Below are positions 15,109 to 22,885 of a stretch of DNA of 26,077 bases, piece after piece. The notes under the pieces were generated by a model, which worked only from the letters and a program-made list of their open reading frames with translations, made no database searches and had not been told where the DNA came from. The DNA comes from Actinomycetes bacterium (GTDB lineage Bacteria > Actinomycetota > Actinomycetes > Actinomycetales > Dermatophilaceae): NCBI GenBank assembly GCA_023389095.1, contig JAEWFB010000524.1, forward strand, positions 1 to 26,077. The letters are read 5' to 3'. The position numbers and the translations under genes were made by a program. The stretch's first letter is position 1, and the number at the start of each line of letters is the position of its first letter.

Positions 15109-15873
15109 ATGGGCAAGAAGGGCAAGCCCCTCGGCATCGACATCGGCGGCAGCGGCATCAAGGGCGCGCCGGTCGACCTCAAGAAGGGCGACCTCGCCGG
15201 CAAACGCCTCAAGATCCTCACCCCGAAGCCGGCGACGCCCGACGCCGTCGCCGAGGTCGTCGACGAGATCGTCGACCACTTCGCCGACGTCACGGGCGAC
15301 TCACCCATCGGGGTGACCGTGCCGGCCGTCGTCATCCGCGGCACGGTCCTGTCCGCCGCCAACATCGACCCGTCGTGGATCGACACCGACGCCGAGGCGC
15401 TCATCAAGGAGCACACCGGCCGGGCCGTGACCGTGCTCAACGACGCCGACGCCGCAGGGCTCGCCGAGATGTACTACGGCGCCGCCAAGGGTGTGCAGGG
15501 GCTCGTCATCCTCACGACCCTCGGCACCGGCATCGGGTCGGCGCTGATCCACGACGGCCGCCTCGTGCCCAACTCCGAGCTCGGGCACCTCGAGATCGAC
15601 GGCTTCGACGCCGAGGACCGGGCTGCCTCGTCGGTCAAGGACGTCGAGGGACTCTCGTGGGACGAGTACGTCGAGCGGCTCCAGCGCTACTACGACGTCA
15701 TCGAGAAGCTCTTCTCCCCCGACCTCATCGTCGTCGGCGGTGGCATCTCCAAGGACAGCGACGACTTCCTGCCGCGCCTCAAGCTGCGGTGCCCCATCGT
15801 GCCGGCCCAGCTGCGCAACCAGGCGGGCATCATCGGGGCGGCGCACCTGGCGGTCGACCTCGCGGAGGCCTGA
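15109..15873 (+). CDS. ppgK: Polyphosphate glucokinase
   Basis: 254 residues from ATG 15109, with AAGGAAGCAGGG just upstream. It is a ROK-fold sugar kinase that phosphorylates glucose from polyphosphate (and often ATP), an actinobacterial hallmark. Motifs are DIGGSGIKGA (11-20, phosphate 1), VLNDADAAGLAE (109-120, catalytic Asp112), LTTLGTGIGSALI (135-147, phosphate 2), ELGHLEIDG (157-165) and VVGGGISKD (adenosine region). It lacks the Cys zinc motif of ROK repressors, as expected for PPGK. It supplies glucose-6-phosphate when glucose enters without the PTS. It converges with the ABC permease 18 bp away; only a weak 6-bp hairpin overlaps its stop. Confidence 0.95.
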   Translation: MGKKGKPLGIDIGGSGIKGAPVDLKKGDLAGKRLKILTPKPATPDAVAEVVDEIVDHFADVTGDSPIGVTVPAVVIRGTVLSAANIDPSWIDTDAEALIKEHTGRAVTVLNDADAAGLAEMYYGAAKGVQGLVILTTLGTGIGSALIHDGRLVPNSELGHLEIDGFDAEDRAASSVKDVEGLSWDEYVERLQRYYDVIEKLFSPDLIVVGGGISKDSDDFLPRLKLRCPIVPAQLRNQAGIIGAAHLAVDLAEA

Positions 15874-15891
15874 CCCTCCGGCGAGCGAGGC

Positions 15892-17466
15892 TCAAACGCG
15901 CTGGAGGTCGGCGAGCAGGTCGGGCGCCCGCTGGTCGTAGAGACGCGCCCCGTAGCGCACGCCGACGACCGCCAGGACCGGCCCCAGCACCATCCCGACC
16001 ACGCCCGTGACCCACACGAGCCACGCCGATCCCGTGGTCGCGTAGGCCAGCCACGCGAGCAGCAGCAGGGGCGCGGACAGCGCGAGCGTGCCGGCGCTCG
16101 CGAGCGTCTGCGCCAGGATCGTGATGCCGGCCGCGCCGGGTGGCGCGCTGAAGGGGCTCTCCCCCGGCTCGGCCACCGGGTAGGGCAGCACGATGCTCAT
16201 GACGCTCGACACCGCGTTGCCGGCCCCGAGCACCGTGGCCGAGACGCCCAGCGCGAGCGGGAGCAGGTCCCACCGGTCTCCGAGCCACATCCCGACGACG
16301 ACGTACACCGGCACGAGGACCGCGGCGAGCAACAGGCCCGGCACGACCCGCCCGAGCCGGTCGTCGAGCCCCCTCGTGCCGGCGGCCACGTGGAGCCAGA
16401 ACGCCTGCGACTCGTAGGCGATCGAGTTGTGCTCGGTCCAGCCGAGGAGGAAGGCGAGCATCGGGCCCATGAGCAGCGGCGTCCACCCGATGTCGGCGCT
16501 CGCCCAGGGGATGAGCAGCACCAGCGGGAGGACCGGCGTCATGAGCAGGCTGATCTGGTACCGAGGGTCGCGGCGCCAGTAGGTGAGCACGCGCCCGGCC
16601 ACCGCGCCCGCCGGCCGGTCGGGCACGCGTCCGAGCAGCCCGAGGTCTCCGGGCGCACTGGTGCCGGAGTCGCTGCGGGAGACCGCGCGCGGGTTCTCGA
16701 CCTGCCGGGTCACCGCGCGCGACCAGAGCATCCCCACCGCCACCAGGAACGCGAGCGCGAGCCCGAGCCGCAGGGCACCGAGGAGCGCGCGCCCGGCCAC
16801 GACGTCGCCGGGCGCGGCCCACGCCCAGCCGAGCGGCGTCCAGGCGACCACGGCCGAGACACCCACGAGGAGCCGCCGGAGGTCGTGGGCGTTGGCCGCC
16901 ACCCAGACCACCGGACCGGTGAGGACGAGGACCACGAGCCCCACGACGACGAGCGTGTCGCGGCCGCGTCGGCTCGACGTCGCCGCCGCGGCCAGCGCCG
17001 ACACCCACCGCGAGAGGGTGACCGCCGTCAGCAGCCCGATGCTCGTGGCGACGACCGCGACGAGCGACGAGGCGAGTGTCTGGGACCACGCGACGACGAC
17101 GCCCAGGCCGAGGACCGCGCTGGCCACGGACGGCAGCCCGACGAGTGCCGCCACGATGAGACCCACGGCCAGCGTCCGCGGCGGCACGCTGAAGAGCGCG
17201 AACCGACCGGGGTCGAGGGTGGGGTCGGAACCGAAGGAGAAGAGCGGGACGACCGTCCAGAGGACGATGCCGACCGCTCCCGCGAGGGGCAGCACCACGG
17301 TGGCGACCTCCACGGAGGTGCGCAGCGACGCGACGATGAGCGTCAGGCCGGCCACGACCACGGAGAAGTAGACGATGCCCACGATCGCTCCGAGGGTCTG
17401 GGCCCGGCTGCGCCGGAAGACGTTCCGCAGCAGGGCCAGCTTCAGTCGGACGAGGTGCGCAACCAC
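15892..17466 (-). CDS. ABC transporter permease (ABC-2-like, many TM)
   Basis: 524 residues from GTG 17464-17466. The gene overlaps the end of the ATPase gene by 25 nt, so the two are made together. The product has about a dozen hydrophobic segments (for example LTLIVASL near 41, TLVVVGLVVLVLTGPVVWV, SLLMTPVLPLVLLIPW, LLAAVLVPVYVVVGMW, WVTGVVGMVLGPVLAVVGV). A polar cytoplasmic loop (RQVENPRAVSRSDSGTS...) lies in the middle. It is a transmembrane component with no ATPase of its own. Substrate unknown; in this architecture the pair is most likely an exporter. Confidence 0.85.
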   Translation of the reverse strand: MVAHLVRLKLALLRNVFRRSRAQTLGAIVGIVYFSVVVAGLTLIVASLRTSVEVATVVLPLAGAVGIVLWTVVPLFSFGSDPTLDPGRFALFSVPPRTLAVGLIVAALVGLPSVASAVLGLGVVVAWSQTLASSLVAVVATSIGLLTAVTLSRWVSALAAAATSSRRGRDTLVVVGLVVLVLTGPVVWVAANAHDLRRLLVGVSAVVAWTPLGWAWAAPGDVVAGRALLGALRLGLALAFLVAVGMLWSRAVTRQVENPRAVSRSDSGTSAPGDLGLLGRVPDRPAGAVAGRVLTYWRRDPRYQISLLMTPVLPLVLLIPWASADIGWTPLLMGPMLAFLLGWTEHNSIAYESQAFWLHVAAGTRGLDDRLGRVVPGLLLAAVLVPVYVVVGMWLGDRWDLLPLALGVSATVLGAGNAVSSVMSIVLPYPVAEPGESPFSAPPGAAGITILAQTLASAGTLALSAPLLLLAWLAYATTGSAWLVWVTGVVGMVLGPVLAVVGVRYGARLYDQRAPDLLADLQRV

Positions 17467-18254
17467 GAGAGCCCCACCACCTCCGTCGAGCCGCCGACGA
17501 GGTCGACGAAGCGCTCCTCGAGCGAGCGGCCGTCGCGCACGGCATCGAGCTCGCCCGCGGTCAGCACCTGGCCCTCGGCGATGACCGCGACGTGGCTGCA
17601 GATCCGTTCGACGAGGTCCATGACGTGGCTGGAGAGGACGACGGTGCCGCCGGCCGCCACGTAGTCGGCCAGGATGTGCCGGATCGTCGCGGCCGACAGC
17701 GGGTCGACCGCCTCGAAGGGCTCGTCGAGCACGAGGACACGCGGCGCGTGGACGAGGGCCGCGGCGAGCGTGACCTTCTTCGTCATGCCGGCCGAGTAGT
17801 CGACGACGAGGGTGCCCTGGGCGCCGGCGAGGCCGAGCGCGTCGACGAGCTCGGCGGCCCGCTCGGCGGCGAGCTCGCGGGGCATGCCGCGCAGCAGACC
17901 CGCGTACGTGATGAGCTGCAGCCCGCTGAGACGGTCGAACGTCCGCAGCCCGTCGGGCAGGACGCCGAGCAGCCGCTTGGCCTCGGTGGGGTCGGCCCAG
18001 ACGTCGCGGCCGAGCACGAACGCGCGTCCGGCGTCGGGGCGCAGCAGGCCCGTGACCATCGACAGGGTGGTCGTCTTGCCGGCACCGTTGGGTCCGACGA
18101 GCCCGAAGAACGACCCGCGCGGCACGTCGAGGTCGATGCCGCGGACGGCCACGAGGTCGCCGAACCGCTTGCCGAGTCCGCGCACGGCGATGGCCGGGCC
18201 GTCGGCCGGAGCCCCTTGCGGCGCAGGCAGGCCCGCCGGTGACGACTCGCTCAT
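17442..18254 (-). CDS. ABC transporter ATP-binding protein
   Basis: 270 residues from ATG 18252-18254 with GGGGGAG just upstream. There is one nucleotide-binding domain: Walker A GPNGAGKTT (54-62), Walker B VLVLDEPFEAVDP (Asp177, Glu178) and switch His210 (LSSH). The signature is the variant DYSAGMTKK (152-160) in place of LSGGQ. YSxGMxxK/R signatures are typical of ABC-2 or drug/antibiotic exporter ATPases (DrrA-like). It drives the permease encoded by the next, overlapping gene. It starts 19 nt after the stop of the metallo-beta-lactamase-fold gene, so the genes are probably co-transcribed. Confidence 0.93.
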   Translation of the reverse strand: MSESSPAGLPAPQGAPADGPAIAVRGLGKRFGDLVAVRGIDLDVPRGSFFGLVGPNGAGKTTTLSMVTGLLRPDAGRAFVLGRDVWADPTEAKRLLGVLPDGLRTFDRLSGLQLITYAGLLRGMPRELAAERAAELVDALGLAGAQGTLVVDYSAGMTKKVTLAAALVHAPRVLVLDEPFEAVDPLSAATIRHILADYVAAGGTVVLSSHVMDLVERICSHVAVIAEGQVLTAGELDAVRDGRSLEERFVDLVGGSTEVVGLSWLRTSSD

Positions 18255-18273
18255 GCTCTCCCCCGGTGTGCGG

Positions 18274-18927
18274 TCAGAAGGTGGCGGACTCGTCGTCGCG
18301 CAGGTCGGAGTACTCGAGGCCCTCGACGCCCGAGAGGTTGCGGACGTGGGCGGCGTACATGTCGCGCCCGACGTCGGACAGGAGGGCGTCGTGGATCGGG
18401 ATGAAGACCTTCGGCGCGATGCGGCCGACGAACGCGATCGAGTCGCGGCTGGCCGCCCACGGCGCGTTGAGGGGGTGGGCGAGCACGTCGACCGGGCCGG
18501 GCTCGCCGTCGTAGGCGTCACCGGGATGGAACAGCGAGGGCTCGCCGTCCGCGCGCAGCACGAGACCGACGTTGGGGATGCGCGGCATCGCCTCGTGGTT
18601 GAAGGCGTGCAGCTCACCGACCGGGGTGACCGTGACGTCGCCGACCTCGAAGGGCTCCCCCTGGCGCGTCGGGACGGCAGCGAGGCCCTCCTCGCGCAGC
18701 TTCTGCGCGGTCAGCGGGTCGGTGTGCACCGGCGTCGAGGGGTTGGCCCGCACGAGGTCCGCGACGCGCTCGGGGTCGAAGTGGTCGGCGTGGTTGTGCG
18801 TCACGAGGATCGCGTCGAGCCCCGTCAGCTGCTCGAAGCCCCGCGAGAACGAACCCGGGTCGATGAGCACCCGGCGGTCGGCCGTCTCGACGAGCAGGCA
18901 GGCATGTCCGAGGTGAGTCACGCGCAT
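18274..18927 (-). CDS. Metallo-beta-lactamase-fold hydrolase, UlaG-like
   Basis: 217 residues from ATG 18925-18927, with GAGG 3 nt upstream. The metal-binding motif THNHADHFD gives His44, His46, Asp48 and His49. The opening MRVTHLGHACLLVE and the following LIDPG strand are typical of the UlaG/DUF-type metal-dependent hydrolases. HPGDAYDG and PIHDALLSD supply the later metal ligands. Substrate is unknown; UlaG relatives cleave lactones or phosphoesters, and NAPE-PLD-type relatives cleave lipids. It lies between a membrane protein gene (9-bp gap) and the ABC ATPase gene (19-bp gap). This suggests, but does not prove, that it processes a lipid or envelope substrate that the ABC pair moves. Confidence 0.88.
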   Translation of the reverse strand: MRVTHLGHACLLVETADRRVLIDPGSFSRGFEQLTGLDAILVTHNHADHFDPERVADLVRANPSTPVHTDPLTAQKLREEGLAAVPTRQGEPFEVGDVTVTPVGELHAFNHEAMPRIPNVGLVLRADGEPSLFHPGDAYDGEPGPVDVLAHPLNAPWAASRDSIAFVGRIAPKVFIPIHDALLSDVGRDMYAAHVRNLSGVEGLEYSDLRDDESATF

Positions 18928-18936
18928 GTCCTCAAC

Positions 18937-19782
18937 CTAACCCAGCGTCTCGGGTCGGGACATCGAGTACAGCAGGCGCGCCGAGCCCGCCAGCGCCACC
19001 AGCATGCCCGCGAGCAGCAGCCACGTCAGCGGTCGTTCCGGGTCGAGCTCGGCCCGTCCGCGCAGCAGCGCCCCGAGCATCGCGACGACCATGACGGTCT
19101 CGGCCTCGACGAGCACCCGCACCCGGATCCACCGCGGGTCGGCGAGGGCGACGAGCCCCGCGCAGCCGAGGCAGAAGACCGCGCCGACGACACGAGCGGT
19201 CAGGGGTGTCAGCGACCAGGGCCACCACGGCGACACCGCCCCCGGGGCGCCCCACAGCACCACGCCCAGCAGCACCGAGACCGCTCCCCCGTAGCCGATG
19301 ACGCCGCGCGCCAGCGGCCCCACGCGTCGTTCGTCGAGGTGGGCCGGGGCCGCGACGCGCGAGTTCAGCAGCCAGACCACGGCGACGACAGGAGGGGCGA
19401 TGAAGTAGAGCCCGGCCCACACCCAGAACGCGGGGTTCGCGTGGGTGAAGCGGTCCCAGTGCACGACGGTCGCGACGCCGAGCAGTGCCGCGAACACGGT
19501 GACGGCCGGCAGCCCCGCCGACACCAGCGACCAGCGCGGCACCCGTGCGGTGCGCACGAAGAACCAGATGCCGCCGAGGTAGGCCGAGGCGAGCACCATC
19601 GACGTCACGGGCGGCGACACGGGCCACGCGAAGAGCCGGCGGGTGTCGGCGGGGAAGCCGTAGAGCAGCACGACCCCGGCGGCGAGGAAGGGGACGATGG
19701 CCCAGGCGAGGACGCGCGTCGACCGGAGCACCCGGTCGTCGTGCTGCGGCTGCACCTGTGCCGGGAGCGCAGCCGCGGTCAC
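18937..19782 (-). CDS. Uncharacterised 8-TM membrane protein
   Basis: 281 residues starting with GTG at 19780-19782. The GTG overlaps the stop of the upstream gene as GTGA, so translation is coupled. Hydrophobic helices are visible at about 24-43, 60-77, 85-107, 119-140, 158-178, 194-213, 228-241 and 253-274. These are joined by short loops with positive residues (RRLF, TARVPRW, ERRVGP). I recognise no domain. It has Trp/Pro-rich loops (SPWWPWSLTPL) but no catalytic motif. It stops 9 nt before the metallo-beta-lactamase-fold gene. Being embedded in a run with an ABC exporter suggests an envelope function; nothing more specific is supportable. Confidence 0.8.
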   Translation of the reverse strand: MTAAALPAQVQPQHDDRVLRSTRVLAWAIVPFLAAGVVLLYGFPADTRRLFAWPVSPPVTSMVLASAYLGGIWFFVRTARVPRWSLVSAGLPAVTVFAALLGVATVVHWDRFTHANPAFWVWAGLYFIAPPVVAVVWLLNSRVAAPAHLDERRVGPLARGVIGYGGAVSVLLGVVLWGAPGAVSPWWPWSLTPLTARVVGAVFCLGCAGLVALADPRWIRVRVLVEAETVMVVAMLGALLRGRAELDPERPLTWLLLAGMLVALAGSARLLYSMSRPETLG

Positions 19783-20390
19783 GGTGGCGGGTCCCCGACG
19801 CGTGAGACCGCGTCGAGGAGCGCGCTGTGGCTGGCCACGAGGGCGCGCCGTTCGGCGGCGAGGAGGGGGTCGGACCGGTCGCACCCGCCGGAGACCCACC
19901 GGTCCGACAGGTCCATCGCGTCGACGCGGTACCGGGCAGCCGGCTCGACCCGCCCCGGGTCCGCCCCGTAGACGTAGGCGTAGAGGTCCACGAGCGCCGT
20001 CACGAGCTCGTCGCGCGTCACGTCCTCGTGGTACTGGTGCGCCCGGTGGACGCGCCACCACTCGACCTCGAGCGCGCTCGCCCGGACGGGGTCGATGTCG
20101 AGCCCACCGCGTTCGGCGACCAGGGCGTAGAAGCGCCGCATCTGCTCGCGTGCGCCGTCGGCGTCGTTGTCCGGGTAGGGCGCCCACAGCTGGTTGGCGC
20201 GCAGGACGCACCACGCGCCACGGACGGTGTCGAGCCGGCCGAGCCCGAAGCCCGCCGCGACCATGCCGTAGGCCCCGCGCAGGAAGGCCGGCCACTCGTG
20301 CCGGTAGTAGGCGGCCCAGGCGTCGGTCTCGTGGTGCCCGACGGCGACCGGGTCGAACGAGCGGGGGCCGTGACCGGACGCATCACGCAT
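19779..20390 (-). CDS. Hypothetical protein, 203 aa, first gene of the five-gene run
   Basis: ATG 20388-20390 with GAGGAGG 4 nt upstream. The protein is soluble, acidic to neutral, and rich in aromatic/His/Arg helical segments (HETDAWAAYYRHEWPAFLRGAYGM, ALEVEWWRVHRAHQYHEDVTRDEL). The helical EVEWWRVHR segment and the YYR motif resemble an uncharacterised actinobacterial family I cannot name. There is no signal peptide and no transmembrane helix. It ends in VGDPPP and overlaps the next gene by 4 nt. It is divergent from the DUF5995-type gene at 20506. A perfect 11-bp dyad lies between them, so the two may share regulation. Confidence 0.75.
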   Translation of the reverse strand: MRDASGHGPRSFDPVAVGHHETDAWAAYYRHEWPAFLRGAYGMVAAGFGLGRLDTVRGAWCVLRANQLWAPYPDNDADGAREQMRRFYALVAERGGLDIDPVRASALEVEWWRVHRAHQYHEDVTRDELVTALVDLYAYVYGADPGRVEPAARYRVDAMDLSDRWVSGGCDRSDPLLAAERRALVASHSALLDAVSRVGDPPP

Positions 20391-20452
20391 GGGGCCTCCT
20401 CGCACCGAGGGACGCGTCGTGGCGCGTGTGCGGAACCCGCTGACGCCGTGCG

Positions 20453-20480
20453 CTCCTCGCCCCAGAATAGGGGCGAGGAG
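20453..20480. promoter_or_regulatory. Perfect 11-bp inverted repeat between divergent genes
   Basis: CTCCTCGCCCC (20453-20463) and GGGGCGAGGAG (20470-20480) are exact reverse complements around AGAATA. It sits 63 nt upstream of the minus-strand start (20390) and 26 nt upstream of the plus-strand start (20506). It could be an operator, or an RNA hairpin in the leader of the plus gene. Position between divergent starts argues for an operator; the G/C stem with 6-nt loop would also fold in RNA. Confidence 0.5.
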
Positions 20481-20505
20481 TCGGCCCGGTGAGGGAGTTC
20501 TGGAC

Positions 20506-21285
20506 ATGAGCGGACCCGAGGACGGACGCACCGTCGCCGACGTCGTGGCGACGATGGACGTACGGCTCGAACGGCTCGAACGGCTCGATTCGCCCGACGG
20601 GGCGAGCCGCTCGTCACAGCGCGACTTTCTCGCCACGTACCGGCGCACGACGCTGGCGGTCGCGCGCGCCGTCGAGGACGCACGCTTCGAGGACCCGGAC
20701 TGGGTGGAGCGGTGGGACGTCGTCTTCGCCGACCTGTACCTCGCGGCGCTCGACGGCGACCTCGCCGGCGACGGGACCGTGTCGCGGCCCTGGCGCCTCG
20801 CGTTCGACGTGCCCGCCGGGCTGCCCGCCCTGCGCAACGTCCTCGTCGGCATCAACGCCCACGTCAACTACGACCTGCCCCAGGCCCTCCTGGCGGTCAT
20901 CGACGACGCCGACTTCGAGGACCCGCACGTGCTCGCCCGCCGTCGCCGCGACCACGAGCGCATCGACGCCGTGCTCGCCGGTCGCGTGGCCGCCGAGGAC
21001 ACCGAGCTGGCGACCACGTCGGGACGGACGCTGGTCGACCGCCTGCTCGTGCCGGCCAACCGGGCGGCGTCGCGGCGGTTCCTGCGGGAGGCGCGCCAGA
21101 AGGTGTGGCACAACACCGCCGAGCTGCAGCGCGCCCGCGTCGCCGGTCCCGACCTCTACGCCGCCCGGTTGGCCGAGCTCGAGGTGCTGAGCGCCGCCCG
21201 CGTCGCCGACCTGCTCGCGCCCGGCCAGGTCGTGCTGCGCCTCGCCGTGGCCGGTTTCGGCGTCACGCTGCCGCCGGCGGCCTGA
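20506..21285 (+). CDS. DUF5995-type protein, 259 aa
   Basis: ATG 20506 with GAGGGAG about 8 nt upstream. Residues 114-128 read VGINAHVNYDLPQAL, the signature I associate with DUF5995, whose members are mostly helical and of unknown function. The opening DVVATMDVRLERLERLD is encoded by a 3 x 9-bp repeat (CGGCTCGAA, 20563-20589), giving three LER/LD units. No signal peptide is seen; a Leu-rich helix near the C-terminus may be buried. It is divergent from the five-gene run. Its stop codon lies in the loop of the terminator hairpin. Role unknown. Confidence 0.85.
   Translation: MSGPEDGRTVADVVATMDVRLERLERLDSPDGASRSSQRDFLATYRRTTLAVARAVEDARFEDPDWVERWDVVFADLYLAALDGDLAGDGTVSRPWRLAFDVPAGLPALRNVLVGINAHVNYDLPQALLAVIDDADFEDPHVLARRRRDHERIDAVLAGRVAAEDTELATTSGRTLVDRLLVPANRAASRRFLREARQKVWHNTAELQRARVAGPDLYAARLAELEVLSAARVADLLAPGQVVLRLAVAGFGVTLPPAA
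20563..20589 (+). repeat. 3 x 9-bp tandem repeat inside the DUF5995 gene
   Basis: CGGCTCGAA, CGGCTCGAA, CGGCTCGAT in tandem, encoding RLERLERLD of a short helix. In-frame, so copy number change would alter helix length only. Confidence 0.6.
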
Positions 21286-21297
21286 CCGCCGGCGGCA
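21269..21297. terminator. Terminator hairpin overlapping the DUF5995 stop codon
   Basis: 12-bp perfect stem (21269-21280 with 21286-21297, including T-A at the base) with loop CCTGA. The loop contains the TGA stop (21283-21285) of the DUF5995 gene. It also precedes the end of the convergent aldo/keto reductase gene, so it probably works both ways. Confidence 0.65.
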
Positions 21298-21318
21298 CCG
21301 GCCTGCAGAGGCGACGCG

Positions 21319-22350
21319 TCAGGCGTCGATCGAGGACATGTCGCCGTAGCGGGCGCCGACGACGGACCCGCGCGGTACCGCGGCCTCCAGGGCCGCGAGG
21401 TCGCCGGGTGTCAGGGACACGGCCGCGGCCCCGACGTTCTCCTCGAGGTAGCGCACCCGCTTGGTGCCGGGGATCGGCACGATGTCCTCGCCCTGCGCGA
21501 GGACCCACGCCAGGGCGAGCTGTCCCGGGGTGACGTCCTTGGCCTCCGCGAGGCCGCGGACGCGGTCGACGAGCGTCAGGTTGGCCGCGAGGGCCTCGCC
21601 CTGGAAGCGCGGGAAGTAGGCGGTGCGGCGCGAGTCGCCGGACTCGAGGTCCGCCTCGGCCGTGATGGCGCCGGTGAGGATGCCGCGCCCGAGCGGCGAG
21701 TAGGGCACGAGGGCGATGCCGAGCTCGCGCAGCAGTGGCAGGATCTCGTCCTCGACGTCACGGGTGAAGAGCGAGTACTCGGTCTGCAGCGCGGTGATCG
21801 GGTGCACCGTGTGCGCCCGACGGATCGTCTCGGGCGAGGCCTCGGACAGGCCCAGGTGGCGCACCTTGCCCGCCGTGACGAGCTCGGCCATCGCGCCGAC
21901 CGTCTCCTCGATCGGCACGTCCTTGTCGACGCGGTGCTGGTAGTAGAGGTCGATGTGGTCGACCCCGAGACGCCGGAGCGACGCGTCCGCCGCGCGGTGC
22001 ACGTAGTCGGGCCGTCCGTTGATGCCGAGACGCGTCCCGTCCTCGGCGCGCTCGTTGCCGAACTTCGTCGCGAGCTGCACCTCGTCGCGCCGTCCGGCGA
22101 CGGCCGCACCGACGAGCCGCTCGTTCGTGAACGGGCCGTACATGTCGGCGGTGTCGAGGAACGTGACGCCGAGGTCGAGGGCCCGGCGGATGGTGGCGAT
22201 GCCCTCCTGCTCGTCGCCGGTCCCGTAGAACTCGGACATGCCCATGCAGCCGAGCCCGAGCGTCGACACGGTGAGCGTGGCCGCTCCGCTGCCGAGCGTG
22301 CGGGTGGGGAGGGTCTGCGGGGAGGTCGCCCCGGGAGTGTTCGCAGTCAT
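21319..22350 (-). CDS. Aldo/keto reductase
   Basis: 343 residues from ATG 22348-22350. It is an NADPH-dependent (beta/alpha)8 oxidoreductase of the AKR superfamily, close to the yeast YPR1/B. subtilis IolS-like subgroup by motifs. The catalytic tetrad is complete: Asp66 and Tyr71 (FLDTADMYG), Lys96 (LATKFG) and His139 (YYQHRVD). The NADP-binding C-terminal segment is VPIPGTKRVRYLEENVGA. Typical length. The gene has no ribosome binding site. A -10 (TTGACT) lies 7 nt before ATG, with TTGACC 19 bp further up around a GAGCGCGCTC palindrome. It is therefore very likely activated by the MerR protein encoded next door. Substrate unknown (aldehydes or quinones likely). Confidence 0.94.
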   Translation of the reverse strand: MTANTPGATSPQTLPTRTLGSGAATLTVSTLGLGCMGMSEFYGTGDEQEGIATIRRALDLGVTFLDTADMYGPFTNERLVGAAVAGRRDEVQLATKFGNERAEDGTRLGINGRPDYVHRAADASLRRLGVDHIDLYYQHRVDKDVPIEETVGAMAELVTAGKVRHLGLSEASPETIRRAHTVHPITALQTEYSLFTRDVEDEILPLLRELGIALVPYSPLGRGILTGAITAEADLESGDSRRTAYFPRFQGEALAANLTLVDRVRGLAEAKDVTPGQLALAWVLAQGEDIVPIPGTKRVRYLEENVGAAAVSLTPGDLAALEAAVPRGSVVGARYGDMSSIDA

Positions 22351-22357
22351 GACGACG

Positions 22358-22388
22358 AGTCAAGACCTTCGAGCGCGCTCCAGGTCAA
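22358..22388 (-). promoter_or_regulatory. MerR-type promoter of the aldo/keto reductase
   Basis: Minus strand: -35 TTGACC (22383-22388), a 19-bp spacer holding the palindrome GAGCGCGCTC, -10 TTGACT (22358-22363), then 7 nt to ATG. The 19-bp spacing with a dyad between the hexamers is the MerR-family arrangement, in which the activator untwists the DNA. Nearly the same 25-bp core recurs at 22808-22832. Confidence 0.75.
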
Positions 22389-22403
22389 GGGCGGCCCCGA
22401 CGA

Positions 22404-22793
22404 TCAGGCCCCGGCACCCTCGACGCGGGACCGGTAGAGGCCGATCTTGTCGTCGATGGCGCCGAGGTGCTCGGTGACCTCGGCGAGCTGGTCGAGGACG
22501 CGGCGGCGGTGAGCCTGGAGCAGGGCGAGCCGCTCGCCCTCGTTGCGCTCCCCCGCGCGGCACAGCTGCGCGTAGGCCTTGATCTCGCGGATCGGCATGC
22601 CGGTGGCGCGCAGGCAGGTGAGCATCCTGATCCAGCCGAGGTCGAGCTCGGTGTACACGCGGTGCCCGGCGCTCGAGCGTCCGACACCGTGCACCATCAG
22701 CCCGTCGCGCTCGTAGTAGCGCAAGGTGTGCGCGGTCAGGCCGGTGCGCTCGGCGGCCTCGGCGATGGTCATTCCGGTGGCGATGGCGGTCAC
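22404..22793 (-). CDS. MerR-family transcriptional regulator
   Basis: 129 residues, starting at GTG 22791-22793. The alternative ATG at 22772 would trim 7 residues, but the -10-like GACCAT lies 6 nt before the GTG. There is a winged HTH at 9-75 with TLRYYERDGL (23-32) and the wing SSAGHRVYTELDLGWIRML. A coiled-coil dimer helix (about 85-120) follows. Only two Cys are present (60, 78) and no clear metal site, so it is more like the aldehyde/thiol or general-stress MerR relatives (YhdM, AdhR-like). It lies just upstream of the aldo/keto reductase. Both genes carry the same operator, indicating autoregulation plus activation of the reductase. Confidence 0.94.
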   Translation of the reverse strand: MTAIATGMTIAEAAERTGLTAHTLRYYERDGLMVHGVGRSSAGHRVYTELDLGWIRMLTCLRATGMPIREIKAYAQLCRAGERNEGERLALLQAHRRRVLDQLAEVTEHLGAIDDKIGLYRSRVEGAGA

Positions 22794-22799
22794 CGGTCC

Positions 22800-22830
22800 A
22801 TGGTCACCCTTCGAGTGCGCTCGAGGTCAA
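22800..22830 (-). promoter_or_regulatory. MerR-type promoter of the merR gene
   Basis: Minus strand: -35 TTGACC (22825-22830), a 19-bp spacer with GAGCGCACTC, -10-like GACCAT (22800-22805), then 6 nt to GTG. The 25-bp core at 22808-22832 matches that at 22366-22390 at 23 of 25 positions, indicating one regulator for both promoters. Confidence 0.72.
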
Positions 22831-22885
22831 GGGGCCCGAAGGATGGGCCGCGGGGCGTCCGTGGCGTTCAGGGCGACCGGGCCGT

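Noticed and set aside
18928..18945. A leaderless promoter (TAGGTT, 6 nt before ATG) of the metallo-beta-lactamase-fold gene
   Set aside because: It overlaps the stop of the upstream co-oriented gene and a GAGG ribosome binding site is also present, so read-through with ordinary initiation explains it as well.
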